Shown here: one piece after another, positions 12,154 through 24,593 of the stretch
Position numbering within the stretch: position 1 is the stretch's first letter
Layout: each line of letters opens with the position of its first letter
Source: Geosiphon pyriformis
Taxonomy: Eukaryota > Glomeromycota > Glomeromycetes > Archaeosporales > Geosiphonaceae
Assembly: GCA_016748015.1 (NCBI GenBank)
Contig: JAAOMT010000201.1
Location: 62,001-126,000, forward strand
DNA: 64,000 nucleotides
Direction of reading: 5' to 3'
Notes under the pieces: generated by a model
What the model saw: only the letters and a program-made list of their open reading frames with translations
The model's database searches: none
Told to the model about the DNA's origin: nothing
Position numbers and translations under genes: made by a program

Positions 12154-13134
12154 TTAAAGATTCGGAGGAAGGCTTTCAGAAAATTTAGTTTTGACGAAAT
12201 CTGTAAGTACTGCTAATTTTTCTTCTAATGTATTGACCTTGTTTTGTAATTCAGATATTTTACTCTTACACTTATTACATTCATCATCTGTATTTTCAAA
12301 AATACTTTGACCATAGTTAGACAATGTACAGTAACTACTTAAAGGAATATTTGAATAATTAAAAATGGTGTCATCTGAATTAAATATTGTTTGATTTGTC
12401 GAATATGGTGATGCTAAAGAATTTTGGTATGGATTAAATGTACTATCCATGAATGAGGTTGATGGAAAATCAATTTCTTCCATTTGTACTTGCTGATAAG
12501 AACCATTGGAACATTTATCCATAGAATCACTTATACTCTGAATACCAATAGTTGGTTCCTGAATCATTTGCGAGGAATTAAAAACTTCGTGATCGCTTTC
12601 CAATACTGTAGAATTATCTGTAGATGTCCAAGTTTGGGAAGGCACACTTATTAATTCCTGAGGGTATACAAATTCTGGACCGGGGGAATTTTGCAAAGAT
12701 TTACAACCTATCTCAAAATCTTGGTCTAATTTTACGTGCCAGAAATGGAAAGTTTGTTCATTATATTGTTCATTTTCTTCCTCAATTTGAAGTGGATTTT
12801 GCAATCTATGAAGGTGTTTAAAGATATCCCGTGCTTCAGCTGCAATTCTTTGATATTCGCGACGAACATTTTCAGGCTCCTTTTCCCAAAATTCTTTTGC
12901 TATAGAGGAAAGTTGAGGTTGAGTAATTACAGGATAGTTCATTGATCGAAGTTTCTTACAAACTGCCATTCTATATGCTATAAAAGCATTTGGTATTCTC
13001 GAAGTTTTGCCAGTAGTTCTTAATTTTAAAAGAGCTTTTTCTATTAATTTAAGAGCTGTAGCTTCAGGAGGGAATGGCAAGACCAGATTTGGCAAATCCT
13101 TAAAATTTTTCTTGGTTTTATTAAGAGATTGCAT
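12154..13134 (-). CDS. MATA-HMG-box protein 2
   Basis: Intronless 326-aa frame with a MATA-type HMG box at about residues 46-108. Key segments are SRIPNAFIAYRMAVCKKL, TQPQLSSIAKEFW and EKEPENVRREYQRIAAEAR. A conserved lead-in (LPFPPEATALKLIEKALLKL) precedes the box and is shared with the other two paralogues. The central 160 residues are Ser/Asn/Gln-rich and look disordered. The C-terminus repeats the design of HMG protein 1: a CNKC pair (Cys 286 and 289) followed by ISELQNKVNTLEEKLAVL, a clear heptad coil. Expected role is a nuclear sequence-specific DNA-binding regulator. It lies on the same strand as HMG gene 1, 9.3 kb away, with only decayed transposons between. Confidence 0.92.
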   Translation of the reverse strand: MQSLNKTKKNFKDLPNLVLPFPPEATALKLIEKALLKLRTTGKTSRIPNAFIAYRMAVCKKLRSMNYPVITQPQLSSIAKEFWEKEPENVRREYQRIAAEARDIFKHLHRLQNPLQIEEENEQYNEQTFHFWHVKLDQDFEIGCKSLQNSPGPEFVYPQELISVPSQTWTSTDNSTVLESDHEVFNSSQMIQEPTIGIQSISDSMDKCSNGSYQQVQMEEIDFPSTSFMDSTFNPYQNSLASPYSTNQTIFNSDDTIFNYSNIPLSSYCTLSNYGQSIFENTDDECNKCKSKISELQNKVNTLEEKLAVLTDFVKTKFSESLPPNL

Positions 13135-16100
13135 TCTTGAAAATTCATGGAAAATATATATTATAAATGATCGTCAATGTAGATTTCTAATTTATTTTTC
13201 GAATAGTTTCAAAATATTCATGTTATTCTCATGTCATTAAATATCCACTTTTTAAAACTTTTTCGTCCTCAAATTTTTTTCTCTTTATTTATAAGAGTTC
13301 CCTTTAATGAGAAAATTTTTTTAGTCGTTGGGCGTACTGCATTTGAGGCTACTTCTTGGCAGGTATTATTATCTAATGATCATTGTTCATTTCAGTCCTA
13401 CTGCATCGAAAAACTCCGATCATGAAAGTTTATAAATTATTCAACTGAAAATTCATGAACGGACCACATTTTAAATCTAATTTTGAATTGTTGAGATTAC
13501 TTTTAAAATACCAATTCTCGGAGAAGCTGGACAAAAAATAAATAGATGATTACTATCCCTTGGGTAATATAGAAGAGTTAGGTACCAAGAGTACTATACT
13601 TGGATAAAATTAAAGAGTTAGTACCAAGAGTTTTTAGCAAAAAAAATTTTTTTTTTATTTTTTAAAAAATATTCAAGTCTCATGTGCTTATCAACTGAAA
13701 CCTTTTCCTTAAATCTAAAAAGGTAATTAAAGAAATACTAGCCAAATCATTTCTAAGGCCACCAAACATACCGTGATTGTGTTCACTGTCTCCTTTTAAG
13801 GATTTCCTTTCTTGAAATAGCATTCGAACTGTTAAAAAAAAAAAAAGCATGAAACATTACTATTACCATTTTAAAATTTGATCTTTGGATTTAGTCAAGT
13901 GTAAATAAGTTTAAATGAATAAATATGATTCACAACCGAACCCACGATAAAAATTCTATTTAAAAAGTTGAACCCACCGTTTATCAAAGAATAAGTTCTA
14001 TGAAAAAAAAAAATTTGCTAAGTTAATGTTCTTTGTCCTTTTTAGGGTGAAACCCATTGTTCATTGTATACAAGATAAAATGTTTGTGTTTCACATATAA
14101 ATAAATTTTGGAGCTTAGCAACAATCGTGTAAGATTTTCAGTCTACTTTTTCTTTTTGAACATCGATCAAGTAGATCATTAGCAATTTTTAATATTCCGA
14201 ATGTAATACAGTCCCGAAAATATTATAACATTGGGAATATTAAATAATATTAAATGATATCATTTCTTAGACAAATTATAATATTTTATACAAAAGGGGT
14301 CACACGCAGGCGCAAATGGTATTACCGATATCTATTTTTTTTTTCAATAAAGGTTTTAATAGATTAAATTTTCAATGCTTCACTTAATTCACGAAACATC
14401 GATTTTACCTGAAGGAAATACTAAACCAAAAACTTATTTTGAATAGAGCAAGAAACGAATGAGCTTTACTATATTTTAAATAAATTATCAACCGCTACAA
14501 TTATTCATCTTGTATAAGAAATTTACCACACTCATAGGTTATTTTTACTCAAAAAAGCATTTTTTCTATACCAAAATTGTAGTAATATTTTGTTAATTAA
14601 TAATATAAATACTATTCTTTATTAAGGCTATAGGTTGTACTGAGAAAGAATATGAGGTATTCATGCATTTGTTTTTCGACCCCATTCATTTATTTTATGG
14701 CTCAATCGGCAGGTGACTTTAAGAACTTAATTATGAAACGAAAAAAAAATCTCAGTAAATATCTTATTTGAATCAATAAAATGGTTAGAACAGATAAGAA
14801 AATTTTAGCCTTTACAGGGGAACTTTATTGGCAATTAAAATTGATTCCTGAAACAACGGAGATTTAGGATCAATCGGGATTTTAAAAAAAACCCTATATT
14901 GCTGATTGTGACCTTATTGATTTAAAAGGTTTGAAAGCAAATTTTATTATTGCATAGAAACAAAGAATTCGAACGAAAATTATAAATGTGCATAAAACCC
15001 CGGTTTTTATCGGTTAATTTTAAAGCGAATTAAAGGAAGTAAACCCGGCAGATTTTTTTTCTACACCAAGTTTAGGAAAATTTTTTGCTAAATGTTTATC
15101 TTTTCTCTTTATGTAAATAAGCATGTTGATATTTTGGAGTAGGCTTGCAGTACAATTATACAACCGCAGCAAGATTAGTCCCTAATCGTAAAATGATTTA
15201 TAAAATCAATGTTTCGCTTTACCTTAAATAAACTACAATTGACAAGTAATAAATGAAATGTAGAAAATTAATTAAAAAGACTTACCTCTCTTTGTCACTC
15301 TACAAAAAGTTTTCTTTTTTCAGATTAATCAAGATATTTATTTGTTAAAAATTTCTCATTGCGCTAGGCAAGATATAGCAAAAGGGTTTTCAATTTCTTT
15401 TAGTATGCAACATTTAAAATTGGATACTTTCTGTATCCTGATCCTCTTCTCAATTATCGTAAACTAGAGGAGGAATTTGTTATACTTATCATGTCAACAA
15501 AATTTTCCCAATGTTACACTACTAATCACAAGTTTTTCAAGACCTGCTTGGAAACTGAAACCAAATTTAGCTTAATTTATGATATAGCTATCAAAATCGT
15601 TTCTGACTATGTGAATCCCCTCCAAAATATCATCGCAGTTATTTTTTATAGAATTAATCTACTTTCCTGATCCTGATGCTCAAACAAGGCTTATTTTAAA
15701 ATTCTTATCGTCTATACCTTTCACATTCATTTTCAACGATCTCGAAAATAGGAATTTTTACGACATATACTCCCAAACTAATTTCCCTTTGTCCCAAAAC
15801 AATTTCTAAGAGAAATTTCCAAAATTTCCCGTTGGACGAACTTATTGAGTAATTACGTAATTCTATGCAGTGTGACCAATCTAGTGCCTGTGTTTCGAGT
15901 CCAAGATAATTTCGGTTCAAGAAGTATGTCTGTATATTAATGAAACGTGCACTAAAATCAAAGATCGATCATAAACTTTCTATTCCTATCCATTGTCTCT
16001 TCATTATCAAATCCTGTTTAGTCACTGAATTTTAGCAGGAAAATGAAAGTCACCACCCAAGCCTACATAGAGTTAAGAAAGATTGCCAGGAAAAAATTCC

Positions 16101-17739
16101 ATTTTGATAGTCACCTAGATTAAGGAATAAACAAGTTGTCAATCTTTGAGATGCCTAATTTTTTTTATATTAGGCCTAATCACTTCAGTTTTTTGGTTGA
16201 GGGGCTCTCTTGAGGAAATTAAGGAACATCGGGTAAGCAAAAACATTAAATAACCAATAAAATTTTAGGATTCAATTTTACTTTTTCGGAGATTCGTTGT
16301 TATTTTTTCTATATTCAGCCTTGTTGGCTGTTTTGCTTTTCAGGAGTTGAAAATTACGAAGGATTCTTTGTAAGTAATTTTCATTCTTCAAACCTAATTT
16401 ATTTTAATCTATAAATTAATATATTCATCTTAACTTGTATATACCGCCGAAAATGCAAAACAAATTAAATGTATACTCTGCGCATTATCTACTTATCTTT
16501 TTAATTATATAATTCACATGGTACATTATGTAATGCTTTTACAGATTGCAACCAAAGTCTTCATGTCAAAGAAAGAATATATTCATGATAAATCTTAAGT
16601 AAAAAAAATTATGCTATGATAAAAACCAAAAATTGTATTTCATGCATATTTATTGGTTTACTTAAGTTTTCAAACTTTTTTTAATTGGAAAAAATTCTAT
16701 TTTTTGAAATAAAAAATGTCTGAGAAATTGAATAAAATGGTAGTTCAAAAAAAAATTGTTGAAATTGATTTGGAGTTCTTTGTTTTTTTAAAAAAAATTA
16801 AAAAATTTTTGTAGATGTTCAAAATGTTAGTTCCAAGTTTTTGAATAAACAATTATATCATCCAAATAGATTAAATCAAAGCTTTAATTAATTAACTCAA
16901 ACAAATTATTGGTTAGAATTTCTGTTGATAAATTGATAATAAAGAAAAAAGCTACATTACTAAATTGATCAAGTATTTTGTTATTCTAAAAAAAACACAT
17001 ATTATATTTGTTGATTAGATTTTTTTATAGCTTTATTTGCAGTTTTTTTGTAAAATCATATGACTAAAAATTTTTAGAGATATTCTTTAACAATTCGAAA
17101 CTTAAATTTATTATTATATTAATTGACAATAGTAGTTCTTTTAAAAAATTTGAATTTTTTAAAAAATTTTATATATTTTCTTTAAATAATAATAATAATA
17201 ATAAACACATTGGCCAAAAATAATTTGATAACTTTTTTTTTTCTGTTTCTTATTTAAATTCAAATAATTAATGAATTAGATTTTAACAATATTACAGTAA
17301 GCACTATTTTTTATGTTATGGATCAAAGTAATAAGTTAAAAAAAAGATGTATAATTTTAATCAATTAATATAATTAGTTTCAAAAACACAAGTGTTAATT
17401 TTTATAAGAAAAAATAGAAAATAGAAAATAACTTATAATTGTTAAAAAAATAGCTTATAATTGTTATAATTATTATCTTTTAATTAGTATTGTTACCAAT
17501 TGAAATTTAGGCCAGAAGTTTTTATTAGTGTTGGCCAGAAGTTATCACAATTTATTACTAATTTTTATTAATTCACAAATGTAAAAAATGTTATAATTAG
17601 ATTATGTAAAATCCTGAAATTTGTAAAAATAGCAATTTTAAGCAGTTTAAGCTAAAAATTTTAAATTTAAATAATGTAAATGAAGTTCAATCAGTTCAGA
17701 TTTAAAATAATGAATAATTTACTAAAATTTATATTTATT
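13135..17739. other. Intergenic sequence, no gene supported
   Basis: Moderately AT-rich to 16.4 kb and extremely AT-rich afterwards. At 16.3-16.4 kb a possible small exon-like block lies between a TTTTCAG acceptor-like and a GTAAGT donor-like site, but nothing around it supports a gene. At 17,510-17,545 an 11-bp motif (GGCCAGAAGTT) occurs twice about 23 bp apart, perhaps part of an old LTR. An open minus frame at 15,705-15,920 starts with TTG and resembles nothing known to me. Confidence 0.5.
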
Positions 17740-18395
17740 TTTAAACATAAGTTATGACTCTTAAAATTTTTATAACTAAAGTCTAATAGTAGTTGCTTAA
17801 AACACTTGGATTTAGATATAAATTTGTTATTAACACAATTATTATTTTGATTAATAACTTGATTAATAACTTGGTTATTAACTTAATTATTAATATAATT
17901 ATTAACCTAATAATTAATTTCTTTTTTAAAAGTATATAAATAAGACTTTTCAAAACCATAAAAAAATATTTTTACTCAAATCAGTTAATTACTTACAAGG
18001 TTAATACAATAATTTCAATTGATTATACTCTTAATTACTACTTTTTTTCTTGATTTGTATATTGTTAGCTTTTGTAAATAAACATTCACTAAACAATATA
18101 AACAATACTTGTTATTAAATTCTAAAAAATGCTATGTAAAGCACAAAATTATAGCAGCTGTATTTTTTTTTTATTAACAGTATAGATTATTCTTTTATCT
18201 TAAGATTTTTTGTTCTTTTTAAAAAAAATAACAATTGAAATATTTATATGACTGATTTTGCATATTAAATTTTTACAAATTCAATTCACTTATTTATTTG
18301 AATTTTTCTTTTGATTATTTTCTTATTATATAGATCTATTCTCTTTTGCTATTTGTTAAAGTATCATTCGAATTTATAAAAACATATTTAAATAT
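17740..18395 (+). repeat. Ancient LTR of the element-B family, plus orientation
   Basis: This AT-drifted copy aligns by eye with the split LTR of element B (49.28-49.84 kb plus 59.73-59.90 kb). Both carry the same order: a minisatellite of about 12 bp (here 17,826-17,919), a TATATAA box (near 17,933), the segment TTAACAGTATAGATTATTCTTTT, a ...GACTGATTTTGCA... segment and a final TTGCTATTTGTTA. The limits are approximate. Wherever it differs from B it tends to have T for C or A for G. Confidence 0.7.
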
Positions 18396-18559
18396 ATATT
18401 ATAATAGTAGAATTAGGCAATATATAATTATTAAATTTAAAATTATTTTTAACAGAATAAATATTATTAGAAAAATAGGAACTTTTAATAATAACACTTT
18501 TAAAATTCAAAAACAAATATTAATTAATTACAAAAACAAGTTTTTTTTATTTTTAAGCT

Positions 18560-18840
18560 AATTTTAACAAATACAATTTCAAAAATATATATTAATTTGA
18601 AAATAAAAAAGCAATCAGTATAATTAATCAAGTTGCAATTTTAATATTTTTGTACAGCTTTTGAAGGTTTTGCTTATATAGTTAAAAAAAATGTAAATAG
18701 CCAAGTTAACAATTTGGTCAATAATCAAATCATCAATTAATTCTAAAAATAAGGTAGCTAAGTATGTAAAATTAGTGGTTAATACATTATTGATATAATT
18801 AAAGCTATTTAAAATATAAAATTAAATTCAGTTTCAGTTG
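18560..18840 (-). repeat. Fragment of element-B-family LTR, minus orientation
   Basis: Reading the minus strand gives the TATA-minisatellite module of the B-type LTR: CTATATAAGCAAAACC near 18,673-18,680, minisatellite units at 18,700-18,742, and a following block (TCTAAAAATAAGGTAGCTAA on the plus strand) shared with the copies at 28.4 and 32.4 kb. It lies head-to-head with the plus-oriented copy ending near 18.4 kb. Limits are approximate. Confidence 0.55.
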
Positions 18841-19106
18841 AATATTCAATTGTAATAATATATTAAAACGGATTATAGAAAAATATAGTCAGGTTTTCTT
18901 AGTGAATTTCACTCTAATTTCCAAAATCTAAGAAACGAAAAAGTTTTTACAAAACATTATTTGTCAAACTTTTCTATTAAAATCATTTTTTACAAATTTT
19001 TAAAATGAAAATTGATTAAAATAATTTATATTGTTTTATAAATATTCCAAAATGCAAATTTTAAAAATTAAGTATTTTAATTTAAAATATATAAGATTTT
19101 ATAATA

Positions 19107-19140
19107 TACGGGGGTATAAAAAGTATTGGGCACCTAATAT
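19107..19140 (+). repeat. Probable left terminal inverted repeat of a Tc1 element
   Basis: The sequence TACGGGGGTATAAAAAGTAT followed by TGGGCACC begins with the TA dinucleotide used as Tc1/mariner target. It has the typical form of a Tc1-type end about 220 bp before the transposase start. The matching right end is not clear; the best candidate, near 20,478-20,505, is weak. Confidence 0.55.
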
Positions 19141-19325
19141 AATATACAAAAAAGGCTATATATTATAATACCATTACCAATTTAAGCCATAATTTTTTTT
19201 ATAATTACTTATAGTTATAATCTACAAATCAACATAAATCGCGTCCTTGTAAAACACAACAGTGGATTATACGCGTATATATAAAATATCAAACATTCTT
19301 GTCGTGAAAAAATTTACCGCATCAA

Positions 19326-20287
19326 ATGTGTCTTGGAAAAGAACTTTCTGAATACCAAAAAGGAGGGATTATTTCAGCAAAAAAGTTAGGACATACAAAC
19401 AGTGAGATTTCCACGACTATTGAATGTTCACGTTATTCTGTAATACATGTATGAAGTCATACGAGCTAAAAAAACTTCCTAAAAAATGAACAGACTGACC
19501 ACAAATTCTTGACAAATGTGCACGTGAACAACTCAAATATTAAATAATAGGGAATAAAAAAACCTACCGCCAAACTCTTTCTCAAATACGATTGAATTTT
19601 ATTAAAGATACCAACAAATCTATTTCTATACAAACTATTTGAAATGGATTGGCTTAAGAAGGACTTCACTCGTGCGTTCCTCGTCTCAAGCCATTAATTT
19701 CCAAATCAAATAAAGAAAAATATTAACAATGGGCTCGTACTTATGAAATTTGGATAGTGGAAGATTTTAAACGAGTTGTTTGGTCAGATGAATCTACATA
19801 TACACAATTTAGAACTACAGGATTTGGACGTGTATGGCGTAAACCTTCCGAAGAGTTTCATAAGGATTATATTGCAGCCACAGTTAGAAAAAGCTTTGGT
19901 CGCATGTTTTGGGGATGTTTTTCATGGGTTGGTTTGGGTCCTTTAGTTCCTTTGGTTGGTCATATTACTGGAGTTATACACTGCAAAACCTTGGCTAATT
20001 TTGCAATTCCTACGGTAAAACTTCATGCAAAAAAAACTAAAAAAAAGTTTTTTTTTCAGGAAGACAATGCACCAATCCACACATCAAAAGTCGCGTGTTC
20101 TTTTCTTACCTCTTCAAATGTTGAATTACTTCCTTGGCCAGCACAAAGTCCTGATATTACTCCAATAGAAAATCTTTGGTCATATATTGAAGTTAAAATT
20201 CGTCAACATAATTCACAACCCTCAAATATTGTACAATTGGAATAGTGGGTTAAGGAAAAATGGGATGCGATACCTTTAAAAGACTAA
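19326..20287 (+). pseudogene. Tc1/mariner DD34E transposase pseudogene
   Basis: The N-terminus reads MCLGKELSEYQKGGIISAKK from an ATG at 19,326 and breaks at a stop near 19,454. Then come PQILDKCAREQLK and KTYRQTLSQIRLNFIKDTNK in shifted frames, followed by QWARTYEIW. A 162-codon open stretch (19,757-20,245) contains the DDE core: VVWSDES, EDNAPIHTSK and PWPAQSPDITPIENLW. There are 34 residues between the second Asp and the Glu, so it is DD34E (Tc1 type), with all three acidic residues present. A premature TAG at 20,243 precedes WVKEKWDAIPLKD. At least two frameshifts and several stops make it inactive, yet the catalytic domain is well kept, suggesting fairly recent loss. A probable left inverted repeat lies at 19,107. 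Confidence 0.9.
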
Positions 20288-23256
20288 TTTTTTATCAAGG
20301 TTTCATAAAAAACCTTGAACTTAACTTAAGCTACTTCAACTCTCCGGGATATATTAAAGATAAAAATAATTGGAAAAATATTTTTAGAAATCAACGAGCC
20401 AAATACGAAAATTTAATTTGAAGAAATTCTATTGTATAAATAGACATGTTTCTTTTCAATAACAATTTAGCCATTTTTCTGGGTAATATTTTTAAATAAA
20501 AGGGCAAAAATATTCAAGTATTTTACGTTTGGCATTAAATTATGATTTCAAAAAAAATACTTTTAAAACACATGTTAGATTCTTACTTTCTAAATTTAAA
20601 ATTATTAAACAGCAAGTCAGATTTCAAAAAGTTTCCCAATTAAAAACATCTTTTCAATTATGTTATTTATTCTCTCAAAGTTTTATAACTTTCCAATTTG
20701 ATGAAATATATTGTTATCATTTTTAAAATTGGTTTTCAATTCCAATCAATATTTCAGTCCTCAAATTATGAGAATTAAATAATGCTTCACATCTCTTAAT
20801 AATATATGTGATAGACCAGATCTACAATTTATAGCTTATTTTGAATCAACAAGCAGTAATAAGTGTGGAACGTCAAAATTTTGATTCGTTTACCAATTTT
20901 GGATTTATCATTTTAATAGAGCGGATTAAAAAGTCAAATGAATTTATGATGGGATAATTCTTTTTTCTAAACTTCATTCTTGCATTGTCAATGATAATAT
21001 TTAACGAATTCTGCATAAGGTGAAACACAAATCGACAACCGGAGATTTGAGCTTTTATTAAAGAATTTGACCAGCTTTTAGGTTAATCTTCACTCTTTCA
21101 ATGTAAATGGTGATTGAAGAAATTTTATGGTTTTACAAAGGTGATTGAAAGGAGACATTAATCTAAAAATATCCTTACCAACTTTGCATTCAAAACCACT
21201 CAACCATTTTAAATTCTGTTTTATTTTTCTGGCCTTGTGCGCCTTATGTAGGTGCATGGATAGTAAAGCTTCGCGTGGCATCGGGCAGGTCCAATTTTCC
21301 GGCGGAAGATTTTCGGAATCTCATTTAGGAAAACAACACGCAATATTTTTTTTTAGAGTGTTCCTCAAGCAAATTTTGTAAGACTAAACTCTTCCCGTCA
21401 TTTTTTTCTGAACAAAATTTAAAAACTTAATGAATTTGGTCTGCTGAGTCATCTCAGGATGACTTTATTTGTCCCTTAACACTGATCTTTCTTTACAATT
21501 TCTTTCTTTTCTTAATTTGATGCGTATTTGTCTTTGATTTCAGAAAGTCGTATATGATACAAAGAGGTTTTCATTTGTGATCAAATCGCTTATTTACTTT
21601 TGAACTCGTTCTTTCTGATTTTCTTTCAAATCTTTGAAGTTTTAGGATCATAATGATATGTGTTTATAAAAAAAAGTTTACCTCGCGCTTTTAATTCTAG
21701 GTTAGGTCAATAGATAGGAAAAAAAATTTATGTAACGAATGGTTTAGTACCACCATTGTAGATGTTTGTTTGTAACAACCAATGCTATCTAACCAATTTG
21801 CAGCTAAAGGTTATTGACAATGCAAGAGTGCATTAAGGATGATGAAATTGTAAATTTTAAAGCTAAAAATTAAAAAAATCTATGCGTTTGAAATATTGAA
21901 ATTTGAGGCTTGATAAAATATTTTTTAGAAATTAGTCATTGTGATCATGATTTGATTTTACGTGAAAGCGGAAAAAATCTTTAGGGGATGCATTTTACTA
22001 TTAAAAAGGATGAAAAAAAAATGGATAAAGTAGTATATTGGATTATGAAAAGCCTAGACTAGAAGTAGTTGCTATTTTCCCGGAAATTTAGTATCGAAAA
22101 CATGACACTTGATGAGAGGTTGGCACACTAATTGGAATTATTTTTTCTTTATTTTGCTGTGTATCCTTGATGAAGGGGTATTTTGTATTTCTTAATTCTA
22201 TGTCTGTTTTTAGATATTATTCCTCCTGAGAAAAATTCTACAATCATCAGATAATGAAAGTTTTGATTGTTTAATCATTTCGTCAGTTGTGGCATTTTTG
22301 GCCCCATCTATCTTTCCAAGCCGCGTGAAACTGTTTTCTGACCGCCAAACTTTCGGATCGTTCTAAAAACATCAAGAAAGAAGTTGTTGGGTGGCTTTTT
22401 GGCAAAAGATATAATGCATTGTGTGACATACGACATGAGATTTTAAGTCAGGGACGCCTCAAATAAACCATTCTATTTCCTTTGATGGTATATGCACATA
22501 TCTGAATAATGACGCAGGCAAGCGTTGCCTCTCTTTTTCACATTGTTTGTTTTATCAGGTTAAAAAGGACTATTTCTGCTGCGGTGTCACTGTGCAATGC
22601 ATCTTTGATTGTGGCCCGAAACAAAAATTTGTAACGTAAATTCCATGAATATACAATGATGTGGCGAAATTTTTTTCAAAAGTGATCAGCAGGACGAAAC
22701 TTACTGCTGTATCATAATGAATTATTGAATTTTTGCTCCCGAAACATTATTTCTTGATATTTTCTAATTAATAGAAACAAAAATAATGAATTTATGAGTC
22801 CTAGCATATAGGGTTTTATTGACAGTCAAATTTTCATGAGCTATGTTAACAAATATGTTGACCAAATTGATAATTTTTCAGAAAATTTGGAAAATGGAAT
22901 TCTACATTTTATCAAAAGCAATTACAATGTTTATTTTTGAAGAATAGAGAATAAAAGAACCAAAATTTATTTTAGAAAGAATTCGATTCTTTGTTCCTCA
23001 TGCAAATAATTAATTCAGCGTTGACAAAGGAAAATTTATGTCATACCATAGCTTAATGTAGCACTTGTAGTTTCCAAAAAATGTAAATTCACGGCCGTCT
23101 TGTTGTTTTACCTCTATGACTCCATTTCTTGATTGAGGTTCGATCATTTAATTCTTAAAGTTTTAAAGTTTTTAACTGCAATTTTAAATTTTACTGCATA
23201 AATGTGCTTATTTTGAGATAGGTAATAATTATTTTTCTAGAACCTGAGACCTCATT
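20288..23256. other. Intergenic sequence with less AT-biased patches, no gene supported
   Basis: The patches at 21.15-21.35 and 22.25-22.62 kb are noticeably richer in G+C than their surroundings and may be remnants of old genes or elements. Translations in all frames are broken and match nothing I recognise. Confidence 0.45.
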
Positions 23257-23550
23257 ATGTCCGACATCCCTTCTTCTACCCATGGTTCGATTATTGATTA
23301 TACAACCTGGAAAAATTCCTCCGTTTATAATCTTGGCTATTTCTCAAATTTTTATTATGAATACAATCCTATGTCAAAGATTTTATTAAACCGGATTGAA
23401 TGCAATGAGTTCACGGGCATAAATCCTGAGACCATTATTGTTTCGTTTCGGATTATCAAACACATGCTTATTTGCTTTCATCATATTCTATTACGTATAC
23501 ACTATGTTACATTGCCAAGACGAAATATTTCTATAAAAAAGCCACTTTGA
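23257..23550 (+). CDS. Small ORF upstream of HMG gene 3, doubtful
   Basis: A 97-codon ATG-initiated frame (start MSDIPSSTHGSIIDYTTWKN) ending 107 bp before the start of the third MATA-HMG gene on the same strand. No domain, signal peptide or membrane segment is evident. Ser, Tyr and Ile content is high, as expected of a chance frame in AT-rich DNA. It might be a real small protein, part of the HMG transcript leader, or noise. Confidence 0.2.
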   Translation: MSDIPSSTHGSIIDYTTWKNSSVYNLGYFSNFYYEYNPMSKILLNRIECNEFTGINPETIIVSFRIIKHMLICFHHILLRIHYVTLPRRNISIKKPL

Positions 23551-23657
23551 AATTGGAATGAAATCGCTCTACAGCCCTGAATGATTTTTTTGAAATAAAT
23601 TTCGCCCAATAATATTTTTATTCGGACTGATTTAAAAAATTTTATACTTTATCGACC

Positions 23658-24593
23658 ATGAAAACAAATCCAACTCGCCAGAAACTCAGTCCGTTCATTC
23701 AAATAGTGCCTCGATTTCCACCAGATATTACCGCGTTAAATCTAATTGAAAAAGCCTTGATTAAATTAGATCACACCGGTCAAACATCTCGAATTCCAAA
23801 CGCCTTTATAGCCTATCGTATGGCCTTTTGTAAACAACTTCAATCAATTCAACATCCTATAATCACACAGCCTCAACTTTCTGCTATGGCAAAGCAAAGT
23901 TGGCAAGCAGCACCTGAACATGTCCGTAATGAATATCAACGAATTGCTTCCGAAGCTAGAGACATTTTTAAGCAAATTTACCAATCAAGAATACAATATA
24001 ATCTTGAAAGAGAAAGAGAAAATGAGAACGTATGGAATGAACCTCATTTCAATATTGAAAATTATCCCACCGAATCTTCCCCAATTATTTCCCAACAACA
24101 AATGAGTTTTCAAGATTCATATGAAACTCAAGTTTCCAATGAAACTTCATATACAAATTTTGGTTGTGAACAGTCAGAATATCATCTGCCAATTCATCAG
24201 TCTCAAGTAGAGATATTCAACAAGCCTTCAACAGACCCTCAAATTGGTCAACAAGACTCCCCATATATCGAACCATTTTATCCTTCTCCTATATCAGAAA
24301 CTCGAAGCCCGATTAGGGATAGTTTGAATGGAAATGATCAGTTGAATATGAATTCAGAAAGTTTTTTCTTACCTTCTCCAAGGGATTTTCATGAGCAATC
24401 AAGCAGAATAAACGAATTATTTTCAGCAAATCAAACCATTCCCGTTTCTCCTATGAACAGTACTCAAATTTCGCATGATCACGAAAATTCTAATTCATGC
24501 CATTTAAAGATTTCTTTTCTGCAAAACAGAGTTTCAGAACTTGAAAAGAAGATCGAACACTTATCTCTGTTGGTTTCCAATAAAACTTTTTGA
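23658..24593 (+). CDS. MATA-HMG-box protein 3
   Basis: Intronless 311-aa frame starting MKTNPTRQKLSPFIQIVPRF. The lead-in PPDITALNLIEKALIKL is shared with its two paralogues. The MATA-type HMG box at about residues 45-107 shows SRIPNAFIAYRMAFCKQL, TQPQLSAMAKQSW and APEHVRNEYQRIASEAR. The centre is Ser/Gln/Asn/Pro-rich and probably disordered. The C-terminus ends in a heptad coil (LKISFLQNRVSELEKKIEHL), but only one Cys precedes it, where proteins 1 and 2 have a CxxC pair. It lies on the opposite strand from the other two. Expected to be a nuclear DNA-binding regulator; its target and any mating role are unknown. Confidence 0.92.
   Translation: MKTNPTRQKLSPFIQIVPRFPPDITALNLIEKALIKLDHTGQTSRIPNAFIAYRMAFCKQLQSIQHPIITQPQLSAMAKQSWQAAPEHVRNEYQRIASEARDIFKQIYQSRIQYNLERERENENVWNEPHFNIENYPTESSPIISQQQMSFQDSYETQVSNETSYTNFGCEQSEYHLPIHQSQVEIFNKPSTDPQIGQQDSPYIEPFYPSPISETRSPIRDSLNGNDQLNMNSESFFLPSPRDFHEQSSRINELFSANQTIPVSPMNSTQISHDHENSNSCHLKISFLQNRVSELEKKIEHLSLLVSNKTF

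Noticed and set aside
15880-15925. tRNA-like T-arm (TTTCGAGTCC)
   Set aside because: No matching stem, no D-arm or anticodon arm upstream and no acceptor pairing.
16325-16375. Small exon between TTTTCAG and GTAAGT
   Set aside because: Signals of this strength are frequent by chance; no neighbouring exon or protein similarity was found.
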